From assembly GCA_021292165.1 (NCBI GenBank), contig CM037876.1:286414521-286478520 (forward strand): DNA of 64,000 bases. Direction: 5' to 3'. Positions 1 to 10,814 of the stretch are shown one piece after another. A program made the position numbers and the translations under genes. The stretch comes from Shinisaurus crocodilurus. Its lineage: Eukaryota; Chordata; Lepidosauria; Squamata; Shinisauridae. The notes under the pieces were generated by a model. That model was not told the origin of the DNA. It made no database searches and worked only from the letters and a program-made list of their open reading frames with translations. Each line of letters starts with the position of its first letter. Within the stretch, counting starts at the first letter, position 1.

Positions 1-162
1 CCCCCAGACCTCCAACGCACCTTTTCAGGGGGCTGCAGGGAGAAGGAGAGAGCAGCAAAAACTATCTCCTTCCCCTCCTTCCTCCCGTGGGAACCCATAA
101 GCGGAACACAGGATCCAAAGCAATGACCACAAGCCACAATTATTCCAGTCCTTTCAAATATG
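1..162. other. Unassigned intergenic sequence
   Basis: No coding frame, RNA gene or recognisable repeat could be supported. The sequence is mixed purine-rich DNA leading into a dinucleotide repeat. Confidence 0.4.

Positions 163-193
<31 letters not shown>
163..193. repeat. (TG)n microsatellite
   Basis: An uninterrupted TG dinucleotide run of about 15 units. Confidence 0.95.
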
Positions 194-198
<5 letters not shown>

Positions 199-329
199 GG
201 TAGTATTTAGGAAATACTTTAGAAGTTGTAGGAAAAAATACTCAAGTAGCAACACAACATTCATGAGAATAATAATTTCAAAATAGAAAACCTGTAGAAA
301 AGCTGTTGGGGGCAGGCCTAGAGCAACTG

Positions 330-400
330 GAAACTAGGGGTTAAATCCAACATAAGTCCTACTTGGAGTAGACCCACTGAAATGAATCTACTACTTAGAT
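330..400. repeat. Left arm of a foldback MITE split by later insertions
   Basis: The core AAATCCAACATAAGTCCTAC recurs in inverted orientation at about 2695-2735. The two arms are separated by an L1 (427-2396) and a SINE (2446-2675). The family belongs to the group with the internal text 'GTAGACCCATTGAAATGAAT', several relatives of which lie elsewhere in the window. Confidence 0.65.
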
Positions 401-426
401 GTGGAGCAGTATACAAATACTGTAAA

Positions 427-2396
427 GTAGACAGGGATGTCCCTTTTCCCCTGTATTATTTGTGTTAGTTATGGAGTTGTTAGCGAATGATATCAGGCAG
501 GAGATAAATTTACAGGGGATAGGGATAAAGATAAACCTTTTTGCAGATGATATTTTGTTAACACTTGAAAAGCCCATGGAAAACTAGGATAGGCTAAAGA
601 AACATTTGAATGATTTTGGGGAAGTAACAGGGTTAAAAGTTAATTGGGATAAATCTGAGATTGTTATTTAATTATAGCAAAATGGAGGAAAGGGTAGGAT
701 TAAAAAAAAGTTGATATAAAGATAAAAAATATAATTAAATATTTAGGTATAGATATATTAAAAGACTTGGATCAAAAAGGAGAATGGAATTTTAAAAAAT
801 TAAAAGGTGAGGTTAAAAATAAAATAGAGGAAAAACTTGGATTATCATGGTTTGGTAGGATAGCTTTGATTAAAATGAAGATTTTACCGAAGATAATTTT
901 TTTGTTTAGAATGATGCCATATAAGATATCAGAGAAGGAAATTAAAGAATGGCAAGTAATTTTAAATAGTTATTGTAATGGGGGGGGGGGGGAGATCAAG
1001 GATTACTAAGAATAGGTGATATAAATCTCAAAAAGTAGGGGGACTTGGTCTTCCGAACATAAAATGGTACTATATAGCAAATCAACTTAGATATATTGTG
1101 GATATTATTGCTAGGAAGGATCTCATGTGGTGGGAAATAGAAGCATATAAATTGGGAAATAGGGTGGAGAATTTTTTATTTGCAAAGCAAGGGTATAATA
1201 TGATAAAAAGATTAGAAAACCCCTATTTAAAAAATATGTTAGAAAATTGGAATAGAAACAAGAAAATATTTATACCAGGTATATCACCGCTTACTCCAGT
1301 GGTGGTAATGGAGGACTTTCCAGAGAACATTAGACATTTGGAACGAATTTATAGAGAGAAAAAGGTAATTAGATAAATGGACTGGCTGGATAAAATGGAG
1401 ACAAGGCAACAAATAATTGAAAGGGTTGGTCCAGGAAGAATTTTGTGGCTAAATTTAATCCAATTAGTTCAATGGGGAAAGAAATGGAAGAGGAGACAGG
1501 AGCATGAAAGAGAATTCACCGCATTTGAGCAGTTGGTTATGTCTAGCGACAGAGGTATATCAGCTAGAGGTATTACAAAGATGATATATAAAATGATTCA
1601 GAAATCAGAAGAGCAAGCGGAAAATCTTTAGATAGTTTGGGATATAGAGTTTGAAGAGGAAATAGCAAAAGAGTGGAATAAGATATGGGATAGGTGAATA
1701 TTGAAAAATATGTCAATAAGGATAAAAGAGAATTTCTATAAGTTAATTTGGAGATGGTACCTGACTCCGGTAAGAATAAACAAAATAGATAATAAATGTT
1801 CTCCAATGTGTTGGAGAGGTTGTCAGGAGCTGGGTACGTATGCTCATATGTGGTGGAGTTGTAAAAATGTATTGGATTTTTGGAAAATGATTTTTGAAGA
1901 AATATCAGAAATTGTTGGAAGTTTTGGAAGTTTGGCCTAAATTAGCATTGTTAATAACCGAAAAGGTGGCTCAAAATGTTAAAGAATTAATTGTAAATTT
2001 GTTAACAGCGGGTAGATTAATGATAGCAAGAAAATGGAAAGTTCAGCAAGTTTTCTCTATCACTGACTGGTATAAAGAAGTGTGGGATATGGCTTTAAAC
2101 GATATGTTAACTTGTAATATCAAATGTAAAAGGGGACAATTAAAGAAAAACAATTTTAAGGATATCTGAGGTTTATTTTTTGATTTTGTGTTAAATAAGG
2201 GGAAAGGGAGCATGCCATGTGAAGATACGTTGTATTTTTTGGAACAATGAATAACAATAGATTACCGTATATAGAGATAGAGATAGAATGTATTCTTTGG
2301 TCCCGTGGTGATGGGAGCACTATATAAGTTGTATGTTTGTCATTTAGTTGTTTTATAAATTGTTTGAAAAATTTTAAATAATTTTTTTAAAAAAAG
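427..2396 (+). mobile_element. 5'-truncated L1-type LINE (ORF2 C-terminal part and 3' end)
   Basis: The translated pieces (767-1009, 1098-1376, 1377-1631, 1701-1940 and 1894-2169) read consecutively as the region after the L1 reverse transcriptase core. A conserved WFGRIALIKMKILPK block lies at about 849-893 and a C-terminal CxxxC...H-type segment near 1800-1860. Frameshifts and stops separate the pieces, so it is a dead copy. The sequence is very A-rich and ends in a short A tail at 2388-2396. A perfect 12-bp target duplication, AAATACTGTAAA, flanks it at 415-426 and 2397-2408, which fixes both ends. A second copy of the same family lies at 60051-61108. Confidence 0.9.
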
Positions 2397-2445
2397 AAAT
2401 ACTGTAAATAACAACAACATCATCATCATCATTATTATTATTATT

Positions 2446-2675
2446 GAGAGCCAGCGTGGTGTAGTGGTGAGAGTGTTGGACTGGGAGATCCGGGTTCTAG
2501 TCCCTGCTCGGCCATGAAACTCACTGGGTGACTTTGGGCCAGTCACTGACTCTCAGCCTAACCTACCTCACAGGGTTGTTGTGAGGATAAAATGGGGAGG
2601 AGGATTATGTAAGCCGCCTTGGGTTCCTTGCAGGAAAAAAGGCGGGGTATAAATATAATAAATAAATAAATATAA
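2446..2675 (+). mobile_element. tRNA-derived Sauria-type SINE
   Basis: The head contains a tRNA-like A box (TGGTGTAGTGGTGAGAGTG) and B box (GGGTTCTAGTCCC). The body reads 'GGGCCAGTCACTGACTCTC' and the tail 'GGCGGGGTATAAATATAA' followed by TAAA repeats. Head, body and tail are all present, so it is close to full length. Related copies are at 52490-52700 (+) and, in part, at 12050-12200, 38610-38760 and 61434-61645 (all minus). Confidence 0.85.
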
Positions 2676-2689
2676 TTGGTCTATTGAGT

Positions 2690-2745
2690 AGAGTAGACTC
2701 TGCTCTAAGTAGGACTTATGTTGGATTTTACTCTAAGACTCCACC
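2690..2745. repeat. Right arm of the split foldback MITE
   Basis: This is the inverted partner of the arm at 330-400, with the core GTAGGACTTATGTTGGATTT. The rest of the element loop is taken up by the L1 and SINE insertions. Confidence 0.6.
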
Positions 2746-3165
2746 TTTTTAATCACATAACTTGAATATACACACATACACACACATAATTTTGCAGCCA
2801 TCCTGTATATCTTTCAGATGATGGGCATTTCCAGATGAGGCTCCATTTCCCTGCCTCCATTTCACACCATTGCCCTGCCTCATTCACGGAAATTTTACAG
2901 GGGTGGCCAGACAACACCTTCCATCCATACACCTCCCGTAGTTTCCTACTACTTCTTCCATCTTTTTTCTTAGTGCAGACAATCTATTACAGAGAAAAAG
3001 GCGAATAGCTGCACAAAGCCTTCTAATTAGTAGCACCAGGAGCTCTTTGCTTGGAAGCACCCCAAACTGAGGGTCAATTAATCAAACCTAAAACTCAGCT
3101 CTCTAGCCCCAAAGGTAAGTTGCGTGTGAATTAATTCTGGCCACGCGGATAAGCAGTGGTCTTTC
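2746..3165. other. Unassigned intergenic sequence
   Basis: A CA-rich patch at about 2768-2785 is the only structure seen. No gene or named repeat could be supported. Confidence 0.4.
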
Positions 3166-3177
3166 TAGATCACTGCA

Positions 3178-3257
3178 CATCCAGATTGATTTTTAGCCTG
3201 CAATAAGGTGAGTAATTTTTGGCACACCTTATTGCAGGCTAAAACTCAATCTGGTTG
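3178..3257. repeat. Small foldback MITE (hairpin)
   Basis: Arms of about 30 bp (TTTAGCCTGCAATAAGGTG and its near-perfect inverse) flank a loop of about 12 bp. Confidence 0.7.
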
Positions 3258-3825
3258 CACAACGGACAAGGTTACTGATTGGCTACACAACCATTTATAA
3301 CGTGCATAGAGCTACCCATGTGGCCAAGGTCAATTTCTCATCATGTGAGTCAGTCATAAAGATAATATACAGGAGGAAGTTCTACTGATTTGCCAGTCAC
3401 AAAAAGTTCATCTATACTGATAATAGCCATTTCTAGATTTAAAATGAATATTTTAAAAAAAAATCAAGGTCCGTGACTAACTCAGAAGACAGCTTGAAGG
3501 CTGATACAGCCACAAATCTGACCATTGGTGACATTTAAACATCAAGTAGTAGGTCAAACCCTAACTTTAACTGTGTTCCACTCTCCAGAGCACTTGTGCC
3601 ACTTGGGAATTAAATATTATCTTAAAAGGCAGAGACTGAAACTTTCTAATAATGCCATTTATCTTCATATATGGTCACAGCCATTAAGGTTTTATAGGTC
3701 AAATCCAGCATCCCGAAATATTCTTGGAAGACAGTAAGAACCAGTACAGCCCTGGTGTGGCATGCATTAAATAATAAAACATATTTTAATAAACATACTG
3801 GGCAGTTTCCAGTACTGTCGCTGCA
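3258..3825. other. Unassigned intergenic sequence
   Basis: AT-rich sequence with no supported gene. Short open frames here have no recognisable domain. Confidence 0.4.
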
Positions 3826-3829
3826 CTTC

Positions 3830-4090
3830 TGGACATGCTTTTGTGCCAGCAGGACCCACCGCTACTGCAATGGGGAGTTAGCGCTGTCTAAAGCAACCCT
3901 GGAAACAAGTGGAAACATTCCTTTCCAGATTGGATCTGGTCAGTGGCGGTCCCTTCTGTGAACCCTGTTGACCTTCCCCATTCTGGAAACTAGAATTTCC
4001 ACTCATTTCTGGTTACTTTAAGAACCGCCAACTCCCTGTTGCACTAGGAGTGGGTCCTGCTGGTGCACAGGATACTGCCCGTTTAAAGCA
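3830..4090. repeat. Foldback DNA element
   Basis: Two inverted arms of about 60 bp share GTGCCAGCAGGACCCAC / GTGGGTCCTGCTGGTGCAC-type text and end in CTAAAG / CTTTAA. They are separated by about 120 bp. No protein is encoded. Confidence 0.6.
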
Positions 4091-4499
4091 ACAACATTCT
4101 AGTGATTGTAAAGGGAAAATAAACGTATAGATGATGGTTTCAGATCTTGGCTTGTTCTCACCAACTGTAGTTGAAACAAATGACTGTCCCCTGAATTCAG
4201 ACATCATGAGGAACTGCGGTTAGTTTGAAACTGGAAGTGGGGGCTTTTGATATCCTCCTTTGGCTCCAAGTTTTTGAGGGCTCTTGGACAAGGCATCCTC
4301 AATGGCCCCCCTCCCTCAATGAGTCTACCTCCTCACTGCCGTTGTCACCCAATGCTATTGCTCCTCTCTCTCATCATTCACTTGCCTGCTTGACAGGCAG
4401 AGAGCCAGTGAACAAGTAGGCAGTGGCATCTACTGTTCCATGTTCTCACCACCACCATTATCTGGGCCAGAGCAAGAGGCAGGTGAACAAGCAGCTTGC

Positions 4500-4565
4500 A
4501 ATGGTAAAGAGGAGGAGAGCTTTGGCTATTGGGCGGTATAGAGATAAAATAAATAAATAATAATA
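4500..4565 (+). repeat. LINE/SINE 3' tail
   Basis: 'GGGCGGTATAGAGATAAAAT' followed by AAATAA repeats is the usual end of squamate L2/CR1-type and SINE elements. Confidence 0.5.
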
Positions 4566-4645
4566 ACTCCAGGGGGCTCTTGTCAGTGGGCCCCTGCTGG
4601 GGTGTGGGCTCTCAGCAAGTACCCAACCATGCCTACCCTTGACGC

Positions 4646-5561
4646 TGATGGCAATGCACAATAGCAGCAGCAGAGTTCTCCCAACAAACCCACACAGACA
4701 CAGACACACACTCGTTTCTAAAGTAGATGCTTTAAAAATAAATAACAGGAACATAAGATTACTTGTGTACTATAAGTGTGATGGTTACAGACTTCCAGTA
4801 AGCGCAGTTTCTTATACAGTAATACCTTGGATTACGAGCATAATTCGTTCCAGAACCATCCATGCTCGTAATCCAAAACACTCCTATATCAAAGCGAGTT
4901 TCCTCATAAGAAATAATGGAAACTCAGCAGGGAGCCGCGCCACGCCTCCACGGGGCTCCCTGCCAGGGAGCCGGCTTGCTTTGCCTTTAGACAGAGTATC
5001 TCAAAGCAGCTAATGAAAATTTCAGTGAGAGAGAAGGAGAGAGATGTGGAGGATCAACAACCTGCAGAGTGAGCGGCGGCTCCCTGCCCTTAGGCAAAGC
5101 AGTGGGAGGCGACTGCCAGCAGAGCCTGTGACTTGTGTTGCGAGACTTGCTCGTCTTTCAAATTTAAATTTATGCTAAACTCGCATACCGGGTTACTCTG
5201 GCAATCCCCGAGGTATTACTGTATGTTAGTCATATTGTGAGGTAAGAAATACACAGGTCAAGTCGCCTTTGCTAAACCCTAGCAAGTGTCAGTTAAGTCA
5301 ATTAACTGTAGAATGGCCTAACTGTCAAGGAAATATAGACAGGAGTTCTAACCTGTTGTTAAGCAACGTCCAGAATTCCCTCCCCTGATACCACTAAGTG
5401 GTTTGCTCTACTGAACCCTGCTCCCTGACTTCTCAGAGAAGCTTGGTTTCTGCCTTTGCCCTTTAACTAGACTATAACAGTCTAGCTTAACCCTTTACTG
5501 GGCAGTCAACTTAAAAAACCCTCCCTGCAGAGTTGACATCTTCTTGTCGCATATTCCAACA
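4646..5561 (-). mobile_element. Solo LTR, copy C, interrupted by a pogo-like element
   Basis: On the minus strand it begins TGTTGGAATATGCGAC and ends GCCATCA, matching the solo LTRs at 13833-14347 and 17774-18357. Without the 405-bp insertion at 4817-5221 it is about 510 bp, like the other copies. The flanks GACGC (4641-4645) and GATGC (5562-5566) are a 5-bp duplication with one mismatch. There is no internal coding region, so it is a recombined solo LTR. The family (ERV or Gypsy) cannot be decided from the LTR alone. Confidence 0.7.
4817..5221. mobile_element. Non-autonomous pogo/Tigger-like DNA element
   Basis: The terminal inverted repeats CAGTAATACCTTGGATTACG / ...CGAGGTATTACTG are flanked by TA at 4815-4816 and 5222-5223, the target duplication typical of Tc1/mariner-pogo elements. 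It lies inside a solo LTR and so is younger than that LTR. A relative is at 54258-54510. Confidence 0.8.
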
Positions 5562-5847
5562 GATGCTAGCCCTGTTGCAGTTGCTCATGTATCAGGAATC
5601 CATGGTTTCATATTATATCTGAGTAGGCCACAGTGTCTTGTTGAAGGGCATTCAGTGAATTCCATGGCTGAGCAGAGACATTACAAAAGATCATCTTTAC
5701 TCCCATGGCTGAGGGAAGACGAATGGCTAACTCCTGACTTCCCACTCAGCCTTCAAGTTCACTTTAAGTAACCAACAACAACAACAAAGGTCAAAGCAAA
5801 TGTCTTTGGGTTGTTGTTTTTTGAACTGCACATGTGTAACAGATTTC

Positions 5848-6012
5848 ATAGATCATAGAGTTGGAAGAGGCCTACAAGGCCATCGAGCCCAACCCCCTGC
5901 TCAATGCAGGAAGCTAGAGGAGGGTTCGCCCATCCAAGTAATAACCAGGCTTGACCCTGCTTAGCTTTCCACTGCTCAGACAAGCTGAGCCAGCGTAAGC
6001 CAGAGGCCTGTA
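5848..6012 (-). mobile_element. 5S rRNA-derived SINE with CR1-like tail
   Basis: Read on the minus strand, a 5S rRNA-like segment (GGAAAGCTAAGCAGGGTCA, GCCTGGTTATTACTTGGATG) runs into a tail with TTGAGCAGGGGGTTGGGCTC and ends ATCTATGA. The tail matches the CR1 3' end at 38220-38322. A better-preserved plus-strand copy is at 22458-22637. Confidence 0.75.
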
Positions 6013-6413
6013 GATGTGGTGTAAGGATCCTGGATGTAGCTGAAGAAATGCAATGTAATTTTCCATTCTGGAGAATGGAAATGCGGAGAGGCAGATTAGA
6101 AAGCGGCAGGCTGGTTTCTATTGCGTAATGCTTGAGAACCTACCAAGCAATCATTCAACCAAATCTCTTCTCGCCCCCCCTCCCCAGAAAGGAGATTGTG
6201 CAGTTTAATAACCACAGATTAATTTTGAGATACAATCACTGGCACAGGGTCAGAACTAGACAAGGGGAAACAAGCCCAAAATAGATAACAAAATCCTTCT
6301 GTGATGTATAGTGATAATAAAAAGAAGAAAACAGAAGAAAGAAGAACAGAAGGAGGATGCCCACCCCCACCCCAGTTGAGGTTTCTACATTCCTCTCCCC
6401 ACAACCATTTTTT

Positions 6414-6415
<2 letters not shown>

Positions 6416-6446
<31 letters not shown>
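6416..6446. repeat. (AC)n microsatellite
   Basis: A pure AC run of about 15 units. Confidence 0.95.
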
Positions 6447-7021
6447 CCCTTGGGAGGGAAATCTTGTACATTTGATATCTGTTCTAAAGGTGGAGTTGTG
6501 GAATTATAAAATGGAGCACCCTGATAATATCCTGTGAAGTGCTAATGCTCAGAAATATAAAATGTTGCTTTGGAATTATTATTTTTTTAGAATAAGGGAG
6601 AACATCTCTGCTTTATGCCCCTTACTAAAATCCAGGTTACTGAAAGGGGATTGAGAAGAGTACACTTAAATAGCGGCTTATGCTACACACTTCCCGCGAG
6701 CAACTGAAACATAAACGCAATGGTGGGGGGAAAGCAAATTGTTCACCATCAGTAGTGCAACAGGATGGCAGGATATGATTTTCCTGGTGATGTCACTGCA
6801 GACATCGTGGGGGTGACTGCAAAGTTGGTATTTCCTTGGTATGAGGTACTGACTTCCCTGCTAGGAAATCTGGAAGAGGCATCCTGCTCAGTGACTCCCA
6901 ACTGAGGCCAGGTGCAGACTGCACTAGCAGGTGCCCAATTATTCCTATTTGTAACTGTGCTGGGGAGTTAGCATAGGCCTGTGATGTTTCTGACTGAGTC
7001 CATTACTATAGACCACTAGAC

Positions 7022-7346
7022 CAGGGGTGGAGAACTTTGGGAGATCTGGGGCCATTTCCCCCATGGGCCCTCCCCATGGGCCACCACCACCCCATGGTGC
7101 CAAATTATATGTATGTATACTATGTATGAATGAATGAATGGCATCCAGAGTGGCTATGGAGGGCCACAAGGGATAAAATTTGCTTGTTTCATAGTAGCTA
7201 TGGAGCACTAAAAGGGTAAAAATGGCTTCAAAATAGCCACTCCGAACACCATGTAGGGTTTTTTAAAAAGTTTTTTCTTACACTTTTGGGAGGCGGTGGG
7301 GGCTGCAACAGGAGGGGGGCAGCGGGCCTCACATTGTCCACCCCTG
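7022..7346. mobile_element. Non-autonomous hAT-like element
   Basis: The ends CAGGGGTGGAGAAC and GTCCACCCCTG are inverted, as in hAT elements whose ends read CAG...CTG. The 8-bp flanks are not an exact duplication, but CTATAGAC/CTATAGAT occurs just outside both sides. No transposase is present. Confidence 0.55.
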
Positions 7347-7558
7347 CTATAGATGATACAAATGAGGCAAAACACAAGTTTAATCAGCAGAGAGATTCCA
7401 CAGTTCATGCGGCAGATTTCAAGCATTGCTCTGCTCTGGTAGCCCCGTGTAATTTTGTATGGGCATGCCTATAATATTAGTGTCCTAACATCTCCAAAGT
7501 ATAAACCTTTTCATTACGGTTCTGTCTACGGTTCTAACTACATCAAACCTGTACGCTA

Positions 7559-7935
7559 CTGTCAGGTCTGGCTCCCTTGAAATGCCAGCAACCAAACACG
7601 TGTTAAGAAACAGCAAACTCCTTTATTACAGCAGGACACCAACACAAGCATCCCACAAGAGTCCATGGATCAGAGTCCTTAGTGAGCCCAAGTTCAAATA
7701 AACTCAGATAGTCCAAACGGGAGTAAGAAACAGGGTCCGAAAGTCCAGCGGTATATTCTAAGACAGGGTCCAAGGCATGGAATTCAAGGCATGCAATAGT
7801 TCAGGGTTCAAGAGTATTCCTAGCAAAGGACTGTCTGGCACCAGCAACGTTGTATCCACACAAGCCTCTTTTGCCTTGGCACCAGCTGTTAGGCAGGGGC
7901 GGGGCGACTAGAGTTCCTCACATGTCAATCTAGCC
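7559..7935 (-). mobile_element. Possible LTR fragment
   Basis: The sequence starts TGTCAGGTCTGGCTCCCTTG and contains CTTTATTACAGCAGGACACC, an LTR-like inverted polyA region. No second LTR, coding region or target duplication was found, so this is tentative. Confidence 0.3.
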
Positions 7936-8034
7936 CTACAGGGAATCGTAACCTGGAGCTGAGCAATCCATCTCACTGGGTATTTTCCCCCTTGCGTTTT
8001 CAACTGTCGACATTGAGCTCATATACACACAGTG

Positions 8035-8320
8035 ACTGGGTTCAGACAACACGGTTGTTATTGAACTGTGGGTTGCTGTTGAAACATTTATTTATTTATT
8101 TATTTATTATTACATTTATGAATTGCCCATCTGGCTGGCCACCCGGCCACCCTGGGCGATGTAACATGGGTTATTGTGTTGTATGAACTCAGCCAAGATA
8201 ACAAACCATGGTGAACAACCCACAGTTCACAAGCCAACAACAAACCATGGGTTCTGTTCATGGGTTGTTCATGGTTAACAAGCCATGGCAGCTAGGTTCA
8301 GACAACACAATAACCCACAT
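8035..8320. repeat. Foldback element of the 'GGTTCAGACAACAC' family
   Basis: GGGTTCAGACAACACGGTT at 8039 and AGGTTCAGACAACACAATAA at 8294 mark repeat ends around AACCCACAGTT and AACCATGG motifs that pair internally. A TTTA microsatellite and a LINE-type tail lie within it. Confidence 0.45.
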
Positions 8321-9370
8321 TTCAACAATCCCCACCCCACCCAGCATTAACTAGACAAGCCAAAAACAACATATGGTACTTTTATCGCAAAAGACAGAAG
8401 CTGGGAACCTCTATCGGAATATAATATATGGAACAGTAATTGGTAGGAGCAGACTTGAGGGGACCAATGCAAACATGATGCTAGCAAAGCCAACTAGCAC
8501 CAAATGTATATCGAAACTGCAAACTTGGGACTTCCATTGGAAGTTTCTTCCCTTTTGCAATTTGGAACATGATTCCACTAAGCCCAGAGAAAAACCTAGA
8601 TAAGAAATCTCCACATTAAAGTTTCCCCGCAAGTATTTTAAGAATGCCACAGCACTAGTCATGAAACTAACTCTCTTTAAGGTATTGTGCGCCATCTAGC
8701 GGCCTTCCATAGAATTCTGAGCATGCCTCCTTTGATGCATTTCGCCTAATGTTGCGATCTCCTAAATGGCTTTCAGGGGCTCTATAGATTTTCTTAGCTC
8801 AGGGCCAATTCTCGCATGTGTTTCTGATGCGGCACGCACGAAGATGATATCACCTCAGTTTTGTACGGGGAGACATTTATTTGAAATGGGCCCCTCGTGG
8901 AGAAAACAACATCAGGTCTTGCCATGCGAAGTTCGGAGAACATCCATTTTTTAAATGTGAACATTTCAGAATGCAATTTCTTTACTTACACAAGTGGGAG
9001 TAAGCTGTGGGAGCAAGGAGGGAGCACAGAAGAGTCATTGTAATGGTTTACACGTAGGATTTACTTAGTATTTTGTACACAAATTATTTTCTTCTGATCC
9101 AGTAGTGCCCTGGAACCGATCCAAGAGTGCTCTGCAGCATAAGAAGCTGTCTTGCAGCAGGGCAGACTATAACAGGCCAGACTCTGTTCATGGCACCCTG
9201 GGTTACCAAACATGTGAAGGAGCTCTCGAGACTGGGCTGGCTACCCCTGCCCCCTGGACGCTGAAGCATGTGCTTGCCATGCCCCCTGACAGGACCGGCA
9301 CTACCATTAGGCAGAGTGGGGCAACTGCCTCAGAAAACAGATGCTGAGAGGCAGGAATGGCAGCCTCCCA
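8321..9370. other. Unassigned intergenic sequence
   Basis: No exon-like frame with splice signals, RNA gene or named repeat could be supported in this 1-kb stretch. Confidence 0.4.
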
Positions 9371-9375
9371 GCTAA

Positions 9376-9590
9376 GAACATAAGAAGAGCCCTGCTGGAT
9401 CAGACCAAGGGTCCATCTGGTCCAGCATTCTGTTCACACAGTGGCCAACCAGCTGCCCACAGGATCCCACAAGCAGGACATGAATGCAACAGCACCTTCC
9501 CACCCATGTTCCCCAGCAACTGGAGTACATAGGCATGATCCTCTAATACCTGCCTCTAATCCTGCAGGTAGCATAGAGCCATCAGGACTA
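9376..9590 (-). mobile_element. CR1-type LINE 3' end
   Basis: The conserved text AAGAACATAAGAAGAGCCC, 'GGATCAGACCAAGGGTCCAT' and 'CAGTGGCCAACCAGCTG' is a widespread squamate CR1-like 3' end on the minus strand. A plus-strand relative lies at 36265-36460. Confidence 0.65.
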
Positions 9591-9773
9591 GTAGCCATTG
9601 TAAGTACGGTAGCTGTTTTTACAAACTCTCTGAGTTTTCCCTCTGCTGGAGGACAGAGCAGTGTGTGGACCCCTAAACTACCTTGCAGCCTCAGGTGAGG
9701 TGGAGGATACTATCCCATCTCCAGTTTTGAAGTAAGATTTAACTGCCAGTCCAGTCAGCATCTGTACATAGAC

Positions 9774-9823
9774 TGGTGTGTGTGTGTGTGTGCGCGTGCG
9801 TGCGTGCGTGTGTGCGTGCGTGC
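9774..9823. repeat. (TG)n/(CGTG)n microsatellite
   Basis: A TG run grades into repeated GTGC units. Confidence 0.9.
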
Positions 9824-9871
9824 CATCTTGTCCTTCACCTCAGATAGCAAAATGTCTTGGGGTTGGCCCAA

Positions 9872-10070
9872 TTCCCTGACCAATGTGCAATCGGTGTCAG
9901 TCTGAAGCTGGCCTGCACACATACAGATGAAGACACATTGGGCTCCCTCCAGGAGGACGGGACCTATGACTGACCAGGTTTTCCATCCTCATGAAAGGAG
10001 CCCTATGGGCTCGAACACCCATATGCACGTTGGCCCCCTTCAGACTGACGCCGATCACGCATTGACCAAA
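9872..10070. repeat. Foldback element
   Basis: Inverted arms of about 40 bp (CAGTCTGAAGCTGGCC against GGCCCCCTTCAGACTG, both continuing into CAATG/CATTG) are separated by about 120 bp. Confidence 0.55.
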
Positions 10071-10420
10071 GTCATGGCAGACGCATGCATTGGCATCTAG
10101 GGGCAGGGCTTGTCAGCATGTTCTTGAGATCTCCTTCACAAGCTTGATACCCACTGGTACTGAATGCACAGATAGGGCTTATTTGTCTAGACTCTCCAAA
10201 GTCTCGGGCAGAGATGTTTTCTAACACCTGCTACCTAATCTTTTTAACTAGAGATGCCAGGGATTGAACATGTGCTTACAAAACATGTGCTTTCTACCAC
10301 TATGGAGTTCTGTGAAACAATGGCTATAATCTGCTGTTTAAGGCTGTGTAGACAGGATCCTTTTGTGGGAGTACTGGGAGTAGCTCTCCACATAGCTCGA
10401 TCTCAGCTTTGCAGATGTGT

Positions 10421-10503
10421 GTGGACTACAACTCCAGTCCCCCTCAACCAGCATGTCATGCTGGCTGGGGATGATGGGAGTTGTAGTCCACACACATCTG
10501 GAA
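10421..10503. repeat. Palindromic hAT-type MITE, partial
   Basis: The inverted arms GTGTGGACTACAACTCC and GGGAGTTGTAGTCCACACAC surround a short CAGCATG...CATGCTGGCTGG core. It is a short relative of the elements at 17357-17492, 21208-21344, 35686-35820 and 37458-37789. Confidence 0.7.
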
Positions 10504-10814
10504 GGGGGCAGGTCGGGGAAAGCTGCTCTATGCTTTCCTTTGAAGAAGTAGCTTTTTAAGTGTACAAATTAAATGGTGAGGGTGGATCACTTGTCTATTT
10601 CTCTCCTTTAAAAGAAGACATTGTGTAAAAATGAATGCACAAGAAAATGTGCTTTTTAGTGCTGCAGGAAAAAAGAATGAAGAATATATTGGTGGGGGGT
10701 TTGGGTTTTTTTTTTTAAAAAGGGCTTCATAAATGCTTATGTGCATTAAGTGCTCATACTTTTCAGAACATAAAACAAAAATTATGCATGCAAGTGGGTT
10801 GTGTCTGATGTCAA

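Noticed and set aside
2446..2530. tRNA gene
   Set aside because: A and B boxes are present, but no cloverleaf is formed and a SINE body and tail follow.
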